From Chloroflexota bacterium (GTDB lineage: Bacteria > Chloroflexota > Anaerolineae > Anaerolineales > UBA4823): a DNA stretch of 5,028 bases. The translations under genes and the position numbers were made by a program. The notes beneath the pieces are model-generated. The model saw nothing but the letters and a program-made list of their open reading frames with translations. It ran no database searches and was not told the DNA's origin. The stretch covers positions 1 to 5,028 of the forward strand of contig JAUWLJ010000206.1 of the NCBI GenBank assembly GCA_030613705.1, in the 5' to 3' direction. Positions 1 to 5,028 of the stretch are shown here, piece by piece. Numbering within the stretch: the stretch's first letter is position 1; each line of letters begins with the position of its first letter.

Positions 1-183
1 ACCATTTCCAGTCAGCGCAAACGCATCGCCGAGGTTGAGGGTCAACTAACCAGCACTCAAGAGGAGCTGCAGGGTACAAAAGAGCAGTTGCAACAATTAG
101 AGGAGATGAGCCAGACCGAGGGTGTAGAACAATCTGCGGCATCGTCTCCAACGGAAGAGGGAGAAACTCCCCCGGTCGAGTAA
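1..183 (+). CDS. C-terminal fragment of an unidentified coiled-coil protein with acidic tail
   Basis: Frame 1 is open from the first base to a TAA at 181-183, giving the last 60 residues of a protein that begins before the window. Roughly the first 35 residues are rich in Glu, Gln, Lys and Leu with heptad-like spacing (for example the stretch EELQGTKEQLQQLEEM), as expected for an alpha-helical coiled coil. The last 20 or so residues are Ser, Pro and Glu rich (ASSPTEEGETPPVE) and probably disordered. No catalytic motif or domain signature is visible in this part, so no function is assigned. It could be the tail of a membrane-anchored or structural coiled-coil protein. A stem-loop follows its stop codon at once, which suggests the transcript may end or be processed there. 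Confidence that it is coding is good because of the uninterrupted frame, the composition and the tidy stop; the identity is unknown. Confidence 0.7.
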   Translation, partial: TISSQRKRIAEVEGQLTSTQEELQGTKEQLQQLEEMSQTEGVEQSAASSPTEEGETPPVE

Positions 184-184
184 G

Positions 185-205
185 CTGCCAATCAATGGGT
201 GGCAG
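185..205 (+). terminator. Stem-loop right after the upstream stop codon (weak terminator candidate)
   Basis: CTGCCA at 185-190 is the exact reverse complement of TGGCAG at 200-205, with a 9-base loop; a G-T wobble at 184/206 may add a pair. It begins two bases after the TAA of the coiled-coil gene. No T-run follows, so it does not meet the usual rule for an intrinsic terminator. It may instead be a 3'-end stabiliser or a chance palindrome. Confidence 0.3.
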
Positions 206-259
206 TCCGGATCAAATTAGAATCCCAGGATGTGTCCCTCGTTGTGCACTTCTCGATTC

Positions 260-287
260 TTATTCTTGTGCTGTAATCGACCATAAT
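260..287 (+). promoter_or_regulatory. Weak sigma70-type promoter candidate for the decarboxylase gene
   Basis: CATAAT at 282-287 matches five of six bases of the -10 consensus. The best hexamer upstream is TTATTC at 260-265, only three of six for -35, with a 16-base spacer. It would give a leader of about 35 bases before the ATG at 328. The rest of the 184-327 gap shows no reading frame and no clear operator; TTGTGC occurs twice (242-247 and 266-271) but is too short to interpret. Confidence 0.25.
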
Positions 288-327
288 TGCACGGCTATAC
301 GAAAGACACGATCTTATTGGAGAATTT

Positions 328-1770
328 ATGCAGCCAGATCAAACCTTTCACATGACGACCGATGAGTTCCGCTATTTCGGCAAAGAATTGATCGATTGGA
401 TCGCCGACTATTACCAGAACATAGAGGGGTACCCGGTGCTCTCCCAGGTTGAACCTGGAGAGATACGCGCCAGCTTGCCGCCTTCCCCACCCAAAAAGGG
501 TGTGTCCTTTGACGAAATTATCTCCGATATTGATCGACTGATCATGCCGGGGATCACCCACTGGCAATCGCCCAATTTCTTTGCCTTCTTCCCCGCCAAC
601 ACCTCTGGACCATCCATCCTGGCTGAGCTGCTCTCCGCTGGTCTGGGTGTGCAGGGTATGTCCTGGAGCACCAGCCCTGCCTGCACCGAACTGGAGACCC
701 ATGTGCTCGATTGGTTGGCTGAAATGCTGGGTTTACCGGAAAGATTTATGTCTCACACAGCAGGGGGAGGTGTGATCCAGGATACTGCCTCCAGCGCCAC
801 TCTTAGCGCTTTACTGGTTGCCCGAGAGCGTGCCACAAACTATGCCAGCAATGAAGAAGGCTGCAACGGGCGCCTCGTTGCGTATGCTTCCACCCAGACT
901 CACTCTTCAATTGAGAAAGCGGTTAAAATTTCCGGATTGGGGAGCAAGAATCTGCGCTTGATCGAGGTCGATGATGATTTCGCCATGCGCCCAGATGCCC
1001 TTGCCAGCCAAATCCATGCTGATCGGGAAGCTGGTTTGATCCCTTGCTTCGTGTGCGCCACAGTGGGAACCACCTCCTCCAACGCCTTAGATCCGGTGCA
1101 GGAGATCGGCATAGTCTGCGAGAAAGAGGACATCTGGCTGCATGTCGACGCGGCCATGTCTGGCACCGCAGCCCTGTGCCCCGAATTTCGTTATATTCTG
1201 GATGGCTTGGAATTGGCTGATAGCTTCTGTTTCAATCCCCATAAATGGATGTTCACAAATTTCGATTGCGATTGTTTCTATGTTGCCAATCGCGCTGCAC
1301 TAATCCAGACCTTGAGCGTGCTTCCCGAATACCTGCGCAATAAGGCCACAGAATCGGGAGCGGTGATTGATTATCGGGACTGGCATGTGCAGCTCGGTAG
1401 GCGCTTCCGCTCGCTGAAGTTGTGGTTCGTCATCCGCCATTATGGTGTCGAAGGATTGCGCTACCACGTGCGCCAGCACATAGAATTAGCTCAGCAATTC
1501 GCAGCCTGGGTGGGGAAAGATCCGGACTTCGAGCTGGCCGCCCCAACTCCCCTTAACCTGGTTTGCTTTCGTCATAAAGCCGGAGATGAGTTCAACCGTC
1601 AACTCCTCGACAAGATCAACCACAGTGGGAAAATTTACATGACCCACACCAGCCTGAATGATCGCTATACATTGCGTTTGTGTGTCGGACAAACTAACAC
1701 CGAAGAACAGCATGTCCAGCAGGCCTGGGAACTGCTCTGCCTTACCGCCAGTAAAATGCAACAATTTTAA
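328..1770 (+). CDS. Aromatic-L-amino-acid decarboxylase, PLP-dependent group II
   Basis: Cytosolic PLP enzyme predicted to turn aromatic L-amino acids (tryptophan, tyrosine, DOPA or 5-hydroxytryptophan) into the matching amine plus CO2. The 480 residues equal the length of human DOPA decarboxylase and align with it by eye end to end. Visible landmarks: THWQSPNFFAFFP (77-89, substrate pocket), SPACTELET, GGGVIQDTAS (PLP phosphate loop), THSSIEKA with His192 (ring-stacking position), HVDAA with Asp274 (pyridine nitrogen), FNPHKW with Lys306 (Schiff base), the mobile-loop Tyr335 in EYL (human Tyr332), and LGRRFRSLK with Gly357. The retained His192 and Tyr335 favour a true decarboxylase over an aldehyde synthase. 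Gly357 is at the position that separates plant tryptophan (Gly) from tyrosine (Ser) decarboxylases, but human DDC also has Gly, so the substrate stays open. Met277 replaces the animal Tyr after HVDAA. The start is supported by GGAG at 319-322, five bases from the ATG; Met9 lacks such a site. It heads a run of same-strand genes, with no transporter or aminotransferase beside it. Confidence 0.95.
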   Translation: MQPDQTFHMTTDEFRYFGKELIDWIADYYQNIEGYPVLSQVEPGEIRASLPPSPPKKGVSFDEIISDIDRLIMPGITHWQSPNFFAFFPANTSGPSILAELLSAGLGVQGMSWSTSPACTELETHVLDWLAEMLGLPERFMSHTAGGGVIQDTASSATLSALLVARERATNYASNEEGCNGRLVAYASTQTHSSIEKAVKISGLGSKNLRLIEVDDDFAMRPDALASQIHADREAGLIPCFVCATVGTTSSNALDPVQEIGIVCEKEDIWLHVDAAMSGTAALCPEFRYILDGLELADSFCFNPHKWMFTNFDCDCFYVANRAALIQTLSVLPEYLRNKATESGAVIDYRDWHVQLGRRFRSLKLWFVIRHYGVEGLRYHVRQHIELAQQFAAWVGKDPDFELAAPTPLNLVCFRHKAGDEFNRQLLDKINHSGKIYMTHTSLNDRYTLRLCVGQTNTEEQHVQQAWELLCLTASKMQQF

Positions 1771-1806
1771 AACAAGATTTCCAGGTTCACACTCAATAGG
1801 ATAAAT

Positions 1807-2189
1807 ATGTCTGACAATCCCACACTCAAGAAATTAAAAATTAAACCCGATCAAAAGATCGCCGTCATCAATCAACCTGCTGGTTATCTGGATGCCTGGG
1901 GGATTTTGCCCGATGGAGTACTGGTGGATTCTGAGATGGTTAGAAGATACGATCTAATCCATGCTTTTTTGCACACTTCCAAGAATTTTGAATGCAGATC
2001 GAAGACATAAAAACTGCGCTATTGGACGATGGTATCATGTGGATCTCTTACCCGAAACAATCTGCCAAACAGGAGAGCGATCTGGACCGGGATATCTTGC
2101 GGGATATATTAGTTGATCAAGGACTGAAAGCAGTCGCCTAAATCTCGATCGACGATACCTGGTCAGCCTTACGCTTAAAAACATTATGA
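1807..2189 (+). pseudogene. DUF3052-like gene, broken by a frameshift and a nonsense codon
   Basis: The first frame starts at ATG 1807 behind a weak AGGA (1798-1801) and stops at 2008-2010 after 67 residues. Its N-terminus (KKLKIKPDQKIAVINQPAGY, then GILPDGVLVDSE and YDLIHAFLHTS) resembles the start of small proteins I know as DUF3052-like. The natural continuation lies in the -1 frame from about 1992: MQIEDIKTALLDDG, then IMWISYPKQSAKQESDLDRD, then LRDILVDQGLKAVA, a TAA at 2139-2141, and ISIDDTWSALRLKTL to a TGA at 2187-2189. The family normally carries WISYPK and a terminal SIDDTWSALR, so one ancestral gene of about 127 codons is split by a lost base (probably GAA-NTG-CAG, N missing) and a stop (probably CAA to TAA). 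The ancestral TGA overlaps the next gene's ATG as ATGA, supporting this frame. Relatives look like small Rossmann or methyltransferase-like folds of unknown function (inference). A 49-codon ORF, 1992-2141, could restart translation. One lesion could be an assembly error; two make real decay likelier. Confidence 0.8.
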
Positions 2190-2866
2190 ACACTCTATAT
2201 AAACTGAGCCCATCCGATCTGACTTTCCTATGGGATGAATGCCAGCGCTGCTTTTACCTGAAAGTGGTGCACAAATTCAACCGCCCAGCGATGGCTTTTC
2301 CAAAAATATTCACCCTTATCGATCTTATGATGAAGGATTTCTTTTACGATCTTCCAGCTGATGAAATCTCGCCTGACTTACCTCCCGGAAAGGTTGCTTA
2401 TTCAAGTAAATGGGTATACTCCCAACCGATCTCCTTCGCCCGCCACGATGCCAGCTGCTACATTCGCGGCATTTTTGATACGGTGCTGGAGTTCACTGAC
2501 GGCTCGTTCGCGGTTGTAGATTTCAAGACTACCAAGCCAAAAGCGGAGCATATTAATTTCTACACCCGCCAACTGCACGCATACGCTTACGCCTTAGAAA
2601 ATCCAAATCCTGGCAAATTCACTCTCAGTCCCATATCCAAAATGGGTTTGCTGTGCGTTGAACCGGTTGCCATGAGCCGCACCCAGCAAGGTAATCTTGC
2701 ATATGAAGGCGAAGTCACCTGGCTGGAATGTCCCAAAGATGATGACAAGTTCTTGAATTTTTTCGATATGGTCCTGGAAGTACTCGATTCTCCAGACGCA
2801 CCTCCCGCAAATCCAAAATGCAGTTTTTGTAATTATCGAGATAACGCACGCCAGACTGGTTATTAA
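2186..2866 (+). CDS. PD-(D/E)XK nuclease family protein, RecB/Cas4-like, stand-alone
   Basis: Predicted metal-dependent nuclease of 226 residues. The core motifs are in order: the opening LSPSDLTFLWDECQRCFYLK (7-26), RGIFDTVLEF with Asp98 (motif I acid), VVDFKTTKP with Asp112 and Lys114 (the D-x-K pair), and RQLHAYAYALE with Gln129 and Tyr133 (the QxxxY motif of RecB and Cas4 nucleases). Cys19 and Cys22 near the N-terminus and Cys212 and Cys215 near the C-terminus (CSFCNYR) form two CxxC pairs, a layout that could hold an Fe-S cluster or zinc; AddB and Cas4 use a related but differently spaced set. No helicase domain is fused and no cas gene or array is present, so the substrate and pathway are unknown; DNA repair or end processing is a guess from the family. 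The ATG overlaps the ancestral stop of the preceding broken gene, and no Shine-Dalgarno is visible in the 20 bases before it, so translation probably depended on coupling. Confidence 0.85.
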   Translation: MNTLYKLSPSDLTFLWDECQRCFYLKVVHKFNRPAMAFPKIFTLIDLMMKDFFYDLPADEISPDLPPGKVAYSSKWVYSQPISFARHDASCYIRGIFDTVLEFTDGSFAVVDFKTTKPKAEHINFYTRQLHAYAYALENPNPGKFTLSPISKMGLLCVEPVAMSRTQQGNLAYEGEVTWLECPKDDDKFLNFFDMVLEVLDSPDAPPANPKCSFCNYRDNARQTGY

Positions 2867-2903
2867 TTTTTTCATTCTAATTTTTTAATATAAGGAGCTA
2901 ACC

Positions 2904-3320
2904 ATGATCGATCTGACATCTGAACTCGGAAAACGTGCTGCTCGCCGGTTTATGGAAGAAGAAATTATTTGGTTAACTACAACGGACAGACATGGCTCTC
3001 CACAACCCCGCCCGGTGTGGTTTTTATGGGATGGAGAAACCTTTCTGATTTTCTCTCTACCTCAGGCGTATAAAGTTTCCCATATTAGAAACCATGCCCG
3101 CGTTGCGTTAAATTTGGACAGTGATGATTTTGGAGAGGATATTGTTGTGATCCTGGGTGACGCAACCATCTCAACATCACCCGCAACCGAAGATGAAATG
3201 GTGCAATACTTAGAGAAGTACAAGCGGGGTTTGGAGCGAATTAATTTGACCGCGGAGGAATTCAAAAGCTCCTACACTGTGTCGATCAGGATCACACCTT
3301 TTGCCATACGTGGGAATTAG
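2904..3320 (+). CDS. PPOX-class split-barrel flavin/F420-dependent enzyme, Rv3369-like
   Basis: Small soluble protein of 138 residues with the pyridoxamine-phosphate-oxidase-like split-barrel fold. Typical features are the opening helix (SELGKRAARRFMEEE), the first strand IIWLTTTDRHGSPQPRPVWF (21-40), WDGETFLIFS (42-51), Lys57 followed by HIRNHARVALNL (60-71), where the family binds cofactor phosphate, then VVILGDATIS and a C-terminal helix and strand. The closest family I recognise is the mycobacterial Rv3369 type (TIGR03667), classed as probably F420-dependent; FMN or heme-like ligands are alternatives that sequence alone cannot exclude. A role in redox chemistry on an unknown small molecule is inferred; true pyridoxine biosynthesis (PdxH) is unlikely because of the short length and different motifs. 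The start is firmly set by AAGGAG at 2892-2897, six bases from the ATG. It follows the nuclease gene by 37 AT-rich bases with no terminator-like hairpin, so co-transcription is plausible. Confidence 0.88.
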   Translation: MIDLTSELGKRAARRFMEEEIIWLTTTDRHGSPQPRPVWFLWDGETFLIFSLPQAYKVSHIRNHARVALNLDSDDFGEDIVVILGDATISTSPATEDEMVQYLEKYKRGLERINLTAEEFKSSYTVSIRITPFAIRGN

Positions 3321-3343
3321 ATTCGTCTTCTTGTTCTTATCTG

Positions 3344-3365
3344 GTTGAGAGGTTAATCCCTCAAC
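3344..3365 (+). terminator. Stem-loop after the PPOX gene, possible weak terminator
   Basis: GTTGAG at 3344-3349 pairs exactly with CTCAAC at 3360-3365; after one bulged A, GG (3351-3352) pairs with CC (3358-3359), leaving a TTAAT loop. It lies 24 bases past the PPOX stop codon, where a transcript end is expected. Only two T's follow, so an intrinsic terminator is not well supported; it may mark a processed or Rho-dependent 3' end. Confidence 0.4.
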
Positions 3366-3423
3366 TTGTGCAGTAATATTCGATTAACCATAAACCAAAC
3401 CCCCGACCTAATCAAGATTATTA

Positions 3424-3452
3424 TTGCAAGTATTGCCCAAATTTGGTACACT
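3424..3452 (+). promoter_or_regulatory. Sigma70-type promoter with extended -10, probably for the S8 protease
   Basis: TTGCAA (3424-3429, four of six for -35) is followed after exactly 17 bases by TACACT (3447-3452, four of six for -10). A TG one base ahead of the -10 (3444-3445) makes an extended -10 element. Transcription would start near 3459-3460, about 186 bases ahead of the ATG at 3646. This is the best-formed promoter in the window and suggests the protease is expressed apart from the genes upstream. Confidence 0.5.
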
Positions 3453-3459
3453 ATGTGAG

Positions 3460-3477
3460 CCTGATATTAGAATCAGG
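3460..3477 (+). promoter_or_regulatory. Stem-loop at the predicted 5' end of the protease mRNA
   Basis: CCTGAT (3460-3465) and ATCAGG (3472-3477) are perfect reverse complements around the loop ATTAGA. The stem begins at the base where the promoter at 3424-3452 should start transcription. Stems at a 5' end are known to protect some bacterial mRNAs, such as ompA, from decay; here that is inference. An operator is the other option, since the dyad lies next to the start site. No T-run follows. Confidence 0.4.
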
Positions 3478-3498
3478 AGAACATTGTAACGAGTTATC

Positions 3499-3543
3499 CG
3501 GACATCACTGGGGTGGACGATGATAAAACGGACACCTCAGGGG
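3499..3543 (+). repeat. Imperfect 15-base direct repeat in the protease leader
   Basis: CGGACATCACTGGGG (3499-3513) and CGGACACCTCAGGGG (3529-3543) agree at 12 of 15 positions with starts 30 bases apart, close to three helical turns. That spacing would suit two binding sites for one protein on the same DNA face, but the repeat is short and could be chance. Confidence 0.35.
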
Positions 3544-3623
3544 GAAAATCAACATTGAAGGTAAAGATTACTATCCTCTTCCATAATTAATAATACTTCC
3601 GATTCCAATCACCCGCTTATTAA

Positions 3624-3645
3624 GACTCCCGTGAAGGAGGGGATC
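3624..3645 (+). promoter_or_regulatory. Shine-Dalgarno hairpin abutting the protease start codon
   Basis: GA-TCCC (3624-3625 and 3627-3630, with C3626 bulged) can pair with GGGATC (3640-3645), enclosing the loop GTGAAGGAG. The strong Shine-Dalgarno AAGGAGG (3634-3640) therefore sits mostly in the loop, and the stem ends on the base before the ATG at 3646. The stem is short, so it may only tune translation or be temperature sensitive; that is inference. Confidence 0.4.
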
Positions 3646-5028
3646 ATGAACAAGAAATTAGTCTTCACCTTAAGCCTTGTGATGATTTTGTCATTAACAG
3701 CAACCGGGGCCGTGGCACAAGATTTAGATCCGCCCTCAACCCCGACAGGTGACCTCCCGGACCATGTCCCAGGCGAGGTATTAATTGGTTTCTATCCCTG
3801 GGTTAATTCTGCCCAAGCAGCAAACAAGATGGCAGAAATGGGTGTCAGCCACAAACGGCAGATACCTGCCATTGGAGTTCACCTGGTGAAATTACCCCCC
3901 GGGCTTTCCGTCGAACAAGCGATCAATCGCTTCAGCCGCATGCCGGGGGTTGAATTCACCGAACCGAACTTTATCATGCAAATTGCAGCTACTTCCCAGG
4001 CCGAGCTCACTGATCAATGGGGACTGACCAAGATACAAGCTCAAGAAGCATGGGATACATTTACTGGGCCCGTGACCGAAGAAATCTTGCTCGCCACTGT
4101 TGATACCGGCATCGACCAGTTTCAACCTGATCTAGCTGAAAACATGTGGGAGAATCCTGGCGAGATAGGAACTGATGGCAATGGCAACGACAAGACAACC
4201 AACGGCATCGATGATGACGCTAATGGTCTTGTAGATGACTGGTGGGGCTGGGACTATGTCAATAACGATAACGATCCGGATGATGACAATATGCACGGCA
4301 CGGCGGTCTCCAGCGTTATGGCCGGTAACCAGAACGGCCAAGGTGTGGCCGGGGTCTGTCCCTGGTGTAAGGTGATGTCAGTCAAGGTTATGGGAGCCAA
4401 CGGCACCGGCTCATTAGATGTCGTTGCCAGCGGGATCACCTACGCCGCAGACAATGAAGCCAAGGTGATCAATCTTAGCCTGACTGGAGGGGTCAGTTCA
4501 TCAACACTAGAAAATGCGGTCAATTACGCCTGGGGCCAGGGAGCTTTGATCGTTGCTGCGGCGGGTAATGACGGGTTGAACACCACGATGTACCCTGCCG
4601 GATACGACCATGCTATGGGAGTGGGTTCAACGAATCCGTCAGATTTCCGCTCCTGTTTCTCGAACTACGCAGAGAATTACATCTCTGTTGCTGCACCTGG
4701 AGAAGCAATCTTAGTCGCCGATATCAATGATACAGAGACCGGGTATGGCTACTATAGCGGCACTTCTCTATCCGCACCCCACGTTGCGGGACTGGCTGGT
4801 TTGCTCTTATCGCAAGAACCCTCTACTGATAAAGATCAGCTGAGATCACAAATCGAGAATACAGCTGTTGATCTCGGCCTGCTTGGCGTTGATCCGGCAT
4901 ATGGCTATGGCCGTATCGATGCCTACTGGGCGATGATCAATGACCAAACTCAGAGCGAACTTCTAGATAAACTCTACTCGATCAGCAAAACAGCATCAGG
5001 ATATGCTCACGCCCGTAAATTGGTCCGG
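3646..5028 (+). CDS. Secreted subtilisin-like serine protease (S8 family), C-terminus cut by window edge
   Basis: The frame is open from ATG 3646 to the last base: 461 codons, no stop. Residues 1-24 form a signal peptide (Lys3-Lys4, a hydrophobic core, AVA before Gln25), so export is predicted. Residues 41-113 resemble a fervidolysin/I9-type propeptide (VPGEVLIGF to VEFTEPNF), which folds and inhibits the enzyme until cleaved. The peptidase domain spans about 125-430, with Asp153 in VDTGID, His217 in MHGTAVSSVMAG, oxyanion Asn308 in AAAGNDG and Ser374 in SGTSLSAPHVAG: all active residues are present. The Asp/Asn-rich insert 186-215 (NGIDDDANGLVDD and NNDNDPDDDN) is a calcium-type loop common in bacterial subtilases. 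CPWC (238-241) and Cys337 give three cysteines, so a disulfide is possible. After YGYGRIDAYWAM a further region begins (about 434 on) that I do not recognise; it may lead into a C-terminal surface or adhesion domain outside the window. Start choice: AAGGAGG with the ATG five bases on; an in-frame GTG at 3631 overlaps that site. Confidence 0.93.
   Translation, partial: MNKKLVFTLSLVMILSLTATGAVAQDLDPPSTPTGDLPDHVPGEVLIGFYPWVNSAQAANKMAEMGVSHKRQIPAIGVHLVKLPPGLSVEQAINRFSRMPGVEFTEPNFIMQIAATSQAELTDQWGLTKIQAQEAWDTFTGPVTEEILLATVDTGIDQFQPDLAENMWENPGEIGTDGNGNDKTTNGIDDDANGLVDDWWGWDYVNNDNDPDDDNMHGTAVSSVMAGNQNGQGVAGVCPWCKVMSVKVMGANGTGSLDVVASGITYAADNEAKVINLSLTGGVSSSTLENAVNYAWGQGALIVAAAGNDGLNTTMYPAGYDHAMGVGSTNPSDFRSCFSNYAENYISVAAPGEAILVADINDTETGYGYYSGTSLSAPHVAGLAGLLLSQEPSTDKDQLRSQIENTAVDLGLLGVDPAYGYGRIDAYWAMINDQTQSELLDKLYSISKTASGYAHARKLVR

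Larger units (their letters stand above)
3321..3645 (+). other. 325-base intergenic region before the protease gene
   Basis: No convincing reading frame on either strand. From left to right it holds a stem-loop (3344-3365), an extended -10 promoter (3424-3452), a second stem-loop at the predicted transcript start (3460-3477), an imperfect direct repeat (3499-3543) and a hairpin with the protease Shine-Dalgarno in its loop (3624-3645). I do not recognise a known riboswitch or small RNA here. The leader of about 186 bases between predicted transcript start and ATG is long for an ordinary gene. Confidence 0.6.

Noticed and set aside
244..249. GTGCAC palindrome and TTGTGC repeats upstream of the decarboxylase
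   Set aside because: Six-base matches of this kind are expected by chance in a gap of this size and do not line up with the promoter candidate.
295..702. Minus-strand open frames opposite the decarboxylase (295-702, 411-686, 900-1166, 1486-1764) and a second plus-strand frame at 581-775
   Set aside because: They lie wholly or almost wholly inside a gene with clear family identity, show no recognisable domain, and are explained by the codon use of the real frame.
1975..2010. Programmed -1 frameshift joining the two halves of the DUF3052-like gene
   Set aside because: No good slippery heptamer occurs (the codons are AAG AAT TTT GAA TGC), no clear downstream structure was seen, and a second stop at 2139-2141 would still truncate the product.
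2139..2141. TAA read as a sense codon (recoded genetic code)
   Set aside because: The decarboxylase and nuclease genes in the same window end on TAA at sensible family lengths, so TAA works as a stop here.
2186..2866. Cas4 of a CRISPR-Cas system
   Set aside because: There is no repeat array and no other cas gene, and the cysteines are arranged as two CxxC pairs rather than the Cas4 pattern.
3520..3558. Short leader peptide of 12 codons (MIKRTPQGENQH) in the protease leader
   Set aside because: There is no Shine-Dalgarno at proper spacing, no run of regulatory codons, and no attenuator pair downstream.
3471..3591. Open frame reading ITGVDDDKTDTSGG across the intergenic gap
   Set aside because: It has no ATG, GTG or TTG start and no link to a known family; the frame opens only because of a stop at 3468-3470, and it covers the putative leader structures.
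3892..4439. Minus-strand frames opposite the protease (3892-4125, 4132-4341, 4254-4439)
   Set aside because: They are shadows of the S8 protease. The Ile/Val-rich translation at 4132-4341 comes from reading the Asp/Asn codons of the calcium-type loop backwards.

Overview
The window looks like bacterial chromosome: every supported gene lies on the + strand, gaps are short, and two genes have strong Shine-Dalgarno sites (AAGGAG before 2904, AAGGAGG before 3646). The protein families (animal-like aromatic amino acid decarboxylase, DUF3052-like protein, Rv3369-type PPOX enzyme, secreted S8 protease with an NGIDDDxNGxVDD calcium-type loop) and moderate base composition would suit a Chloroflexota (Anaerolineae-like) genome. 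That placement is inference from family flavour and is not demonstrated.

Layout. 1-183 is the C-terminal end of an unidentified coiled-coil protein with an acidic tail. A 144-base gap (184-327) holds a stem-loop and a weak promoter candidate. 328-1770 encodes a complete group II PLP-dependent aromatic-L-amino-acid decarboxylase with all main catalytic residues in place. 1807-2189 is the remnant of a DUF3052-like gene broken by a one-base frameshift near 1992 and an in-frame TAA at 2139-2141. Its ancestral stop still overlaps, as ATGA, the start of 2186-2866, a stand-alone RecB/Cas4-like PD-(D/E)XK nuclease with paired CxxC motifs. 2904-3320 is a small split-barrel PPOX (F420/FMN) enzyme. The 325-base gap 3321-3645 holds a stem-loop, a good extended -10 promoter, a stem-loop at the predicted mRNA 5' end, an imperfect direct repeat and a Shine-Dalgarno sequence held in the loop of a small hairpin. 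From 3646 to the window edge runs a secreted subtilisin-like (S8) protease with signal peptide, propeptide and an intact catalytic triad; its C-terminus lies outside the window.

How the genes relate. Decarboxylase, broken DUF3052 gene, nuclease and PPOX gene are spaced like one transcription unit (36-base gap, 4-base overlap, 37-base gap), but no shared pathway is evident. The protease is probably transcribed separately. I see no CRISPR array, transposon, phage gene or RNA gene, and no convincing new multi-gene system. The most informative oddity is the decayed DUF3052 gene and what its loss implies for translation of the nuclease, which has no visible Shine-Dalgarno of its own.
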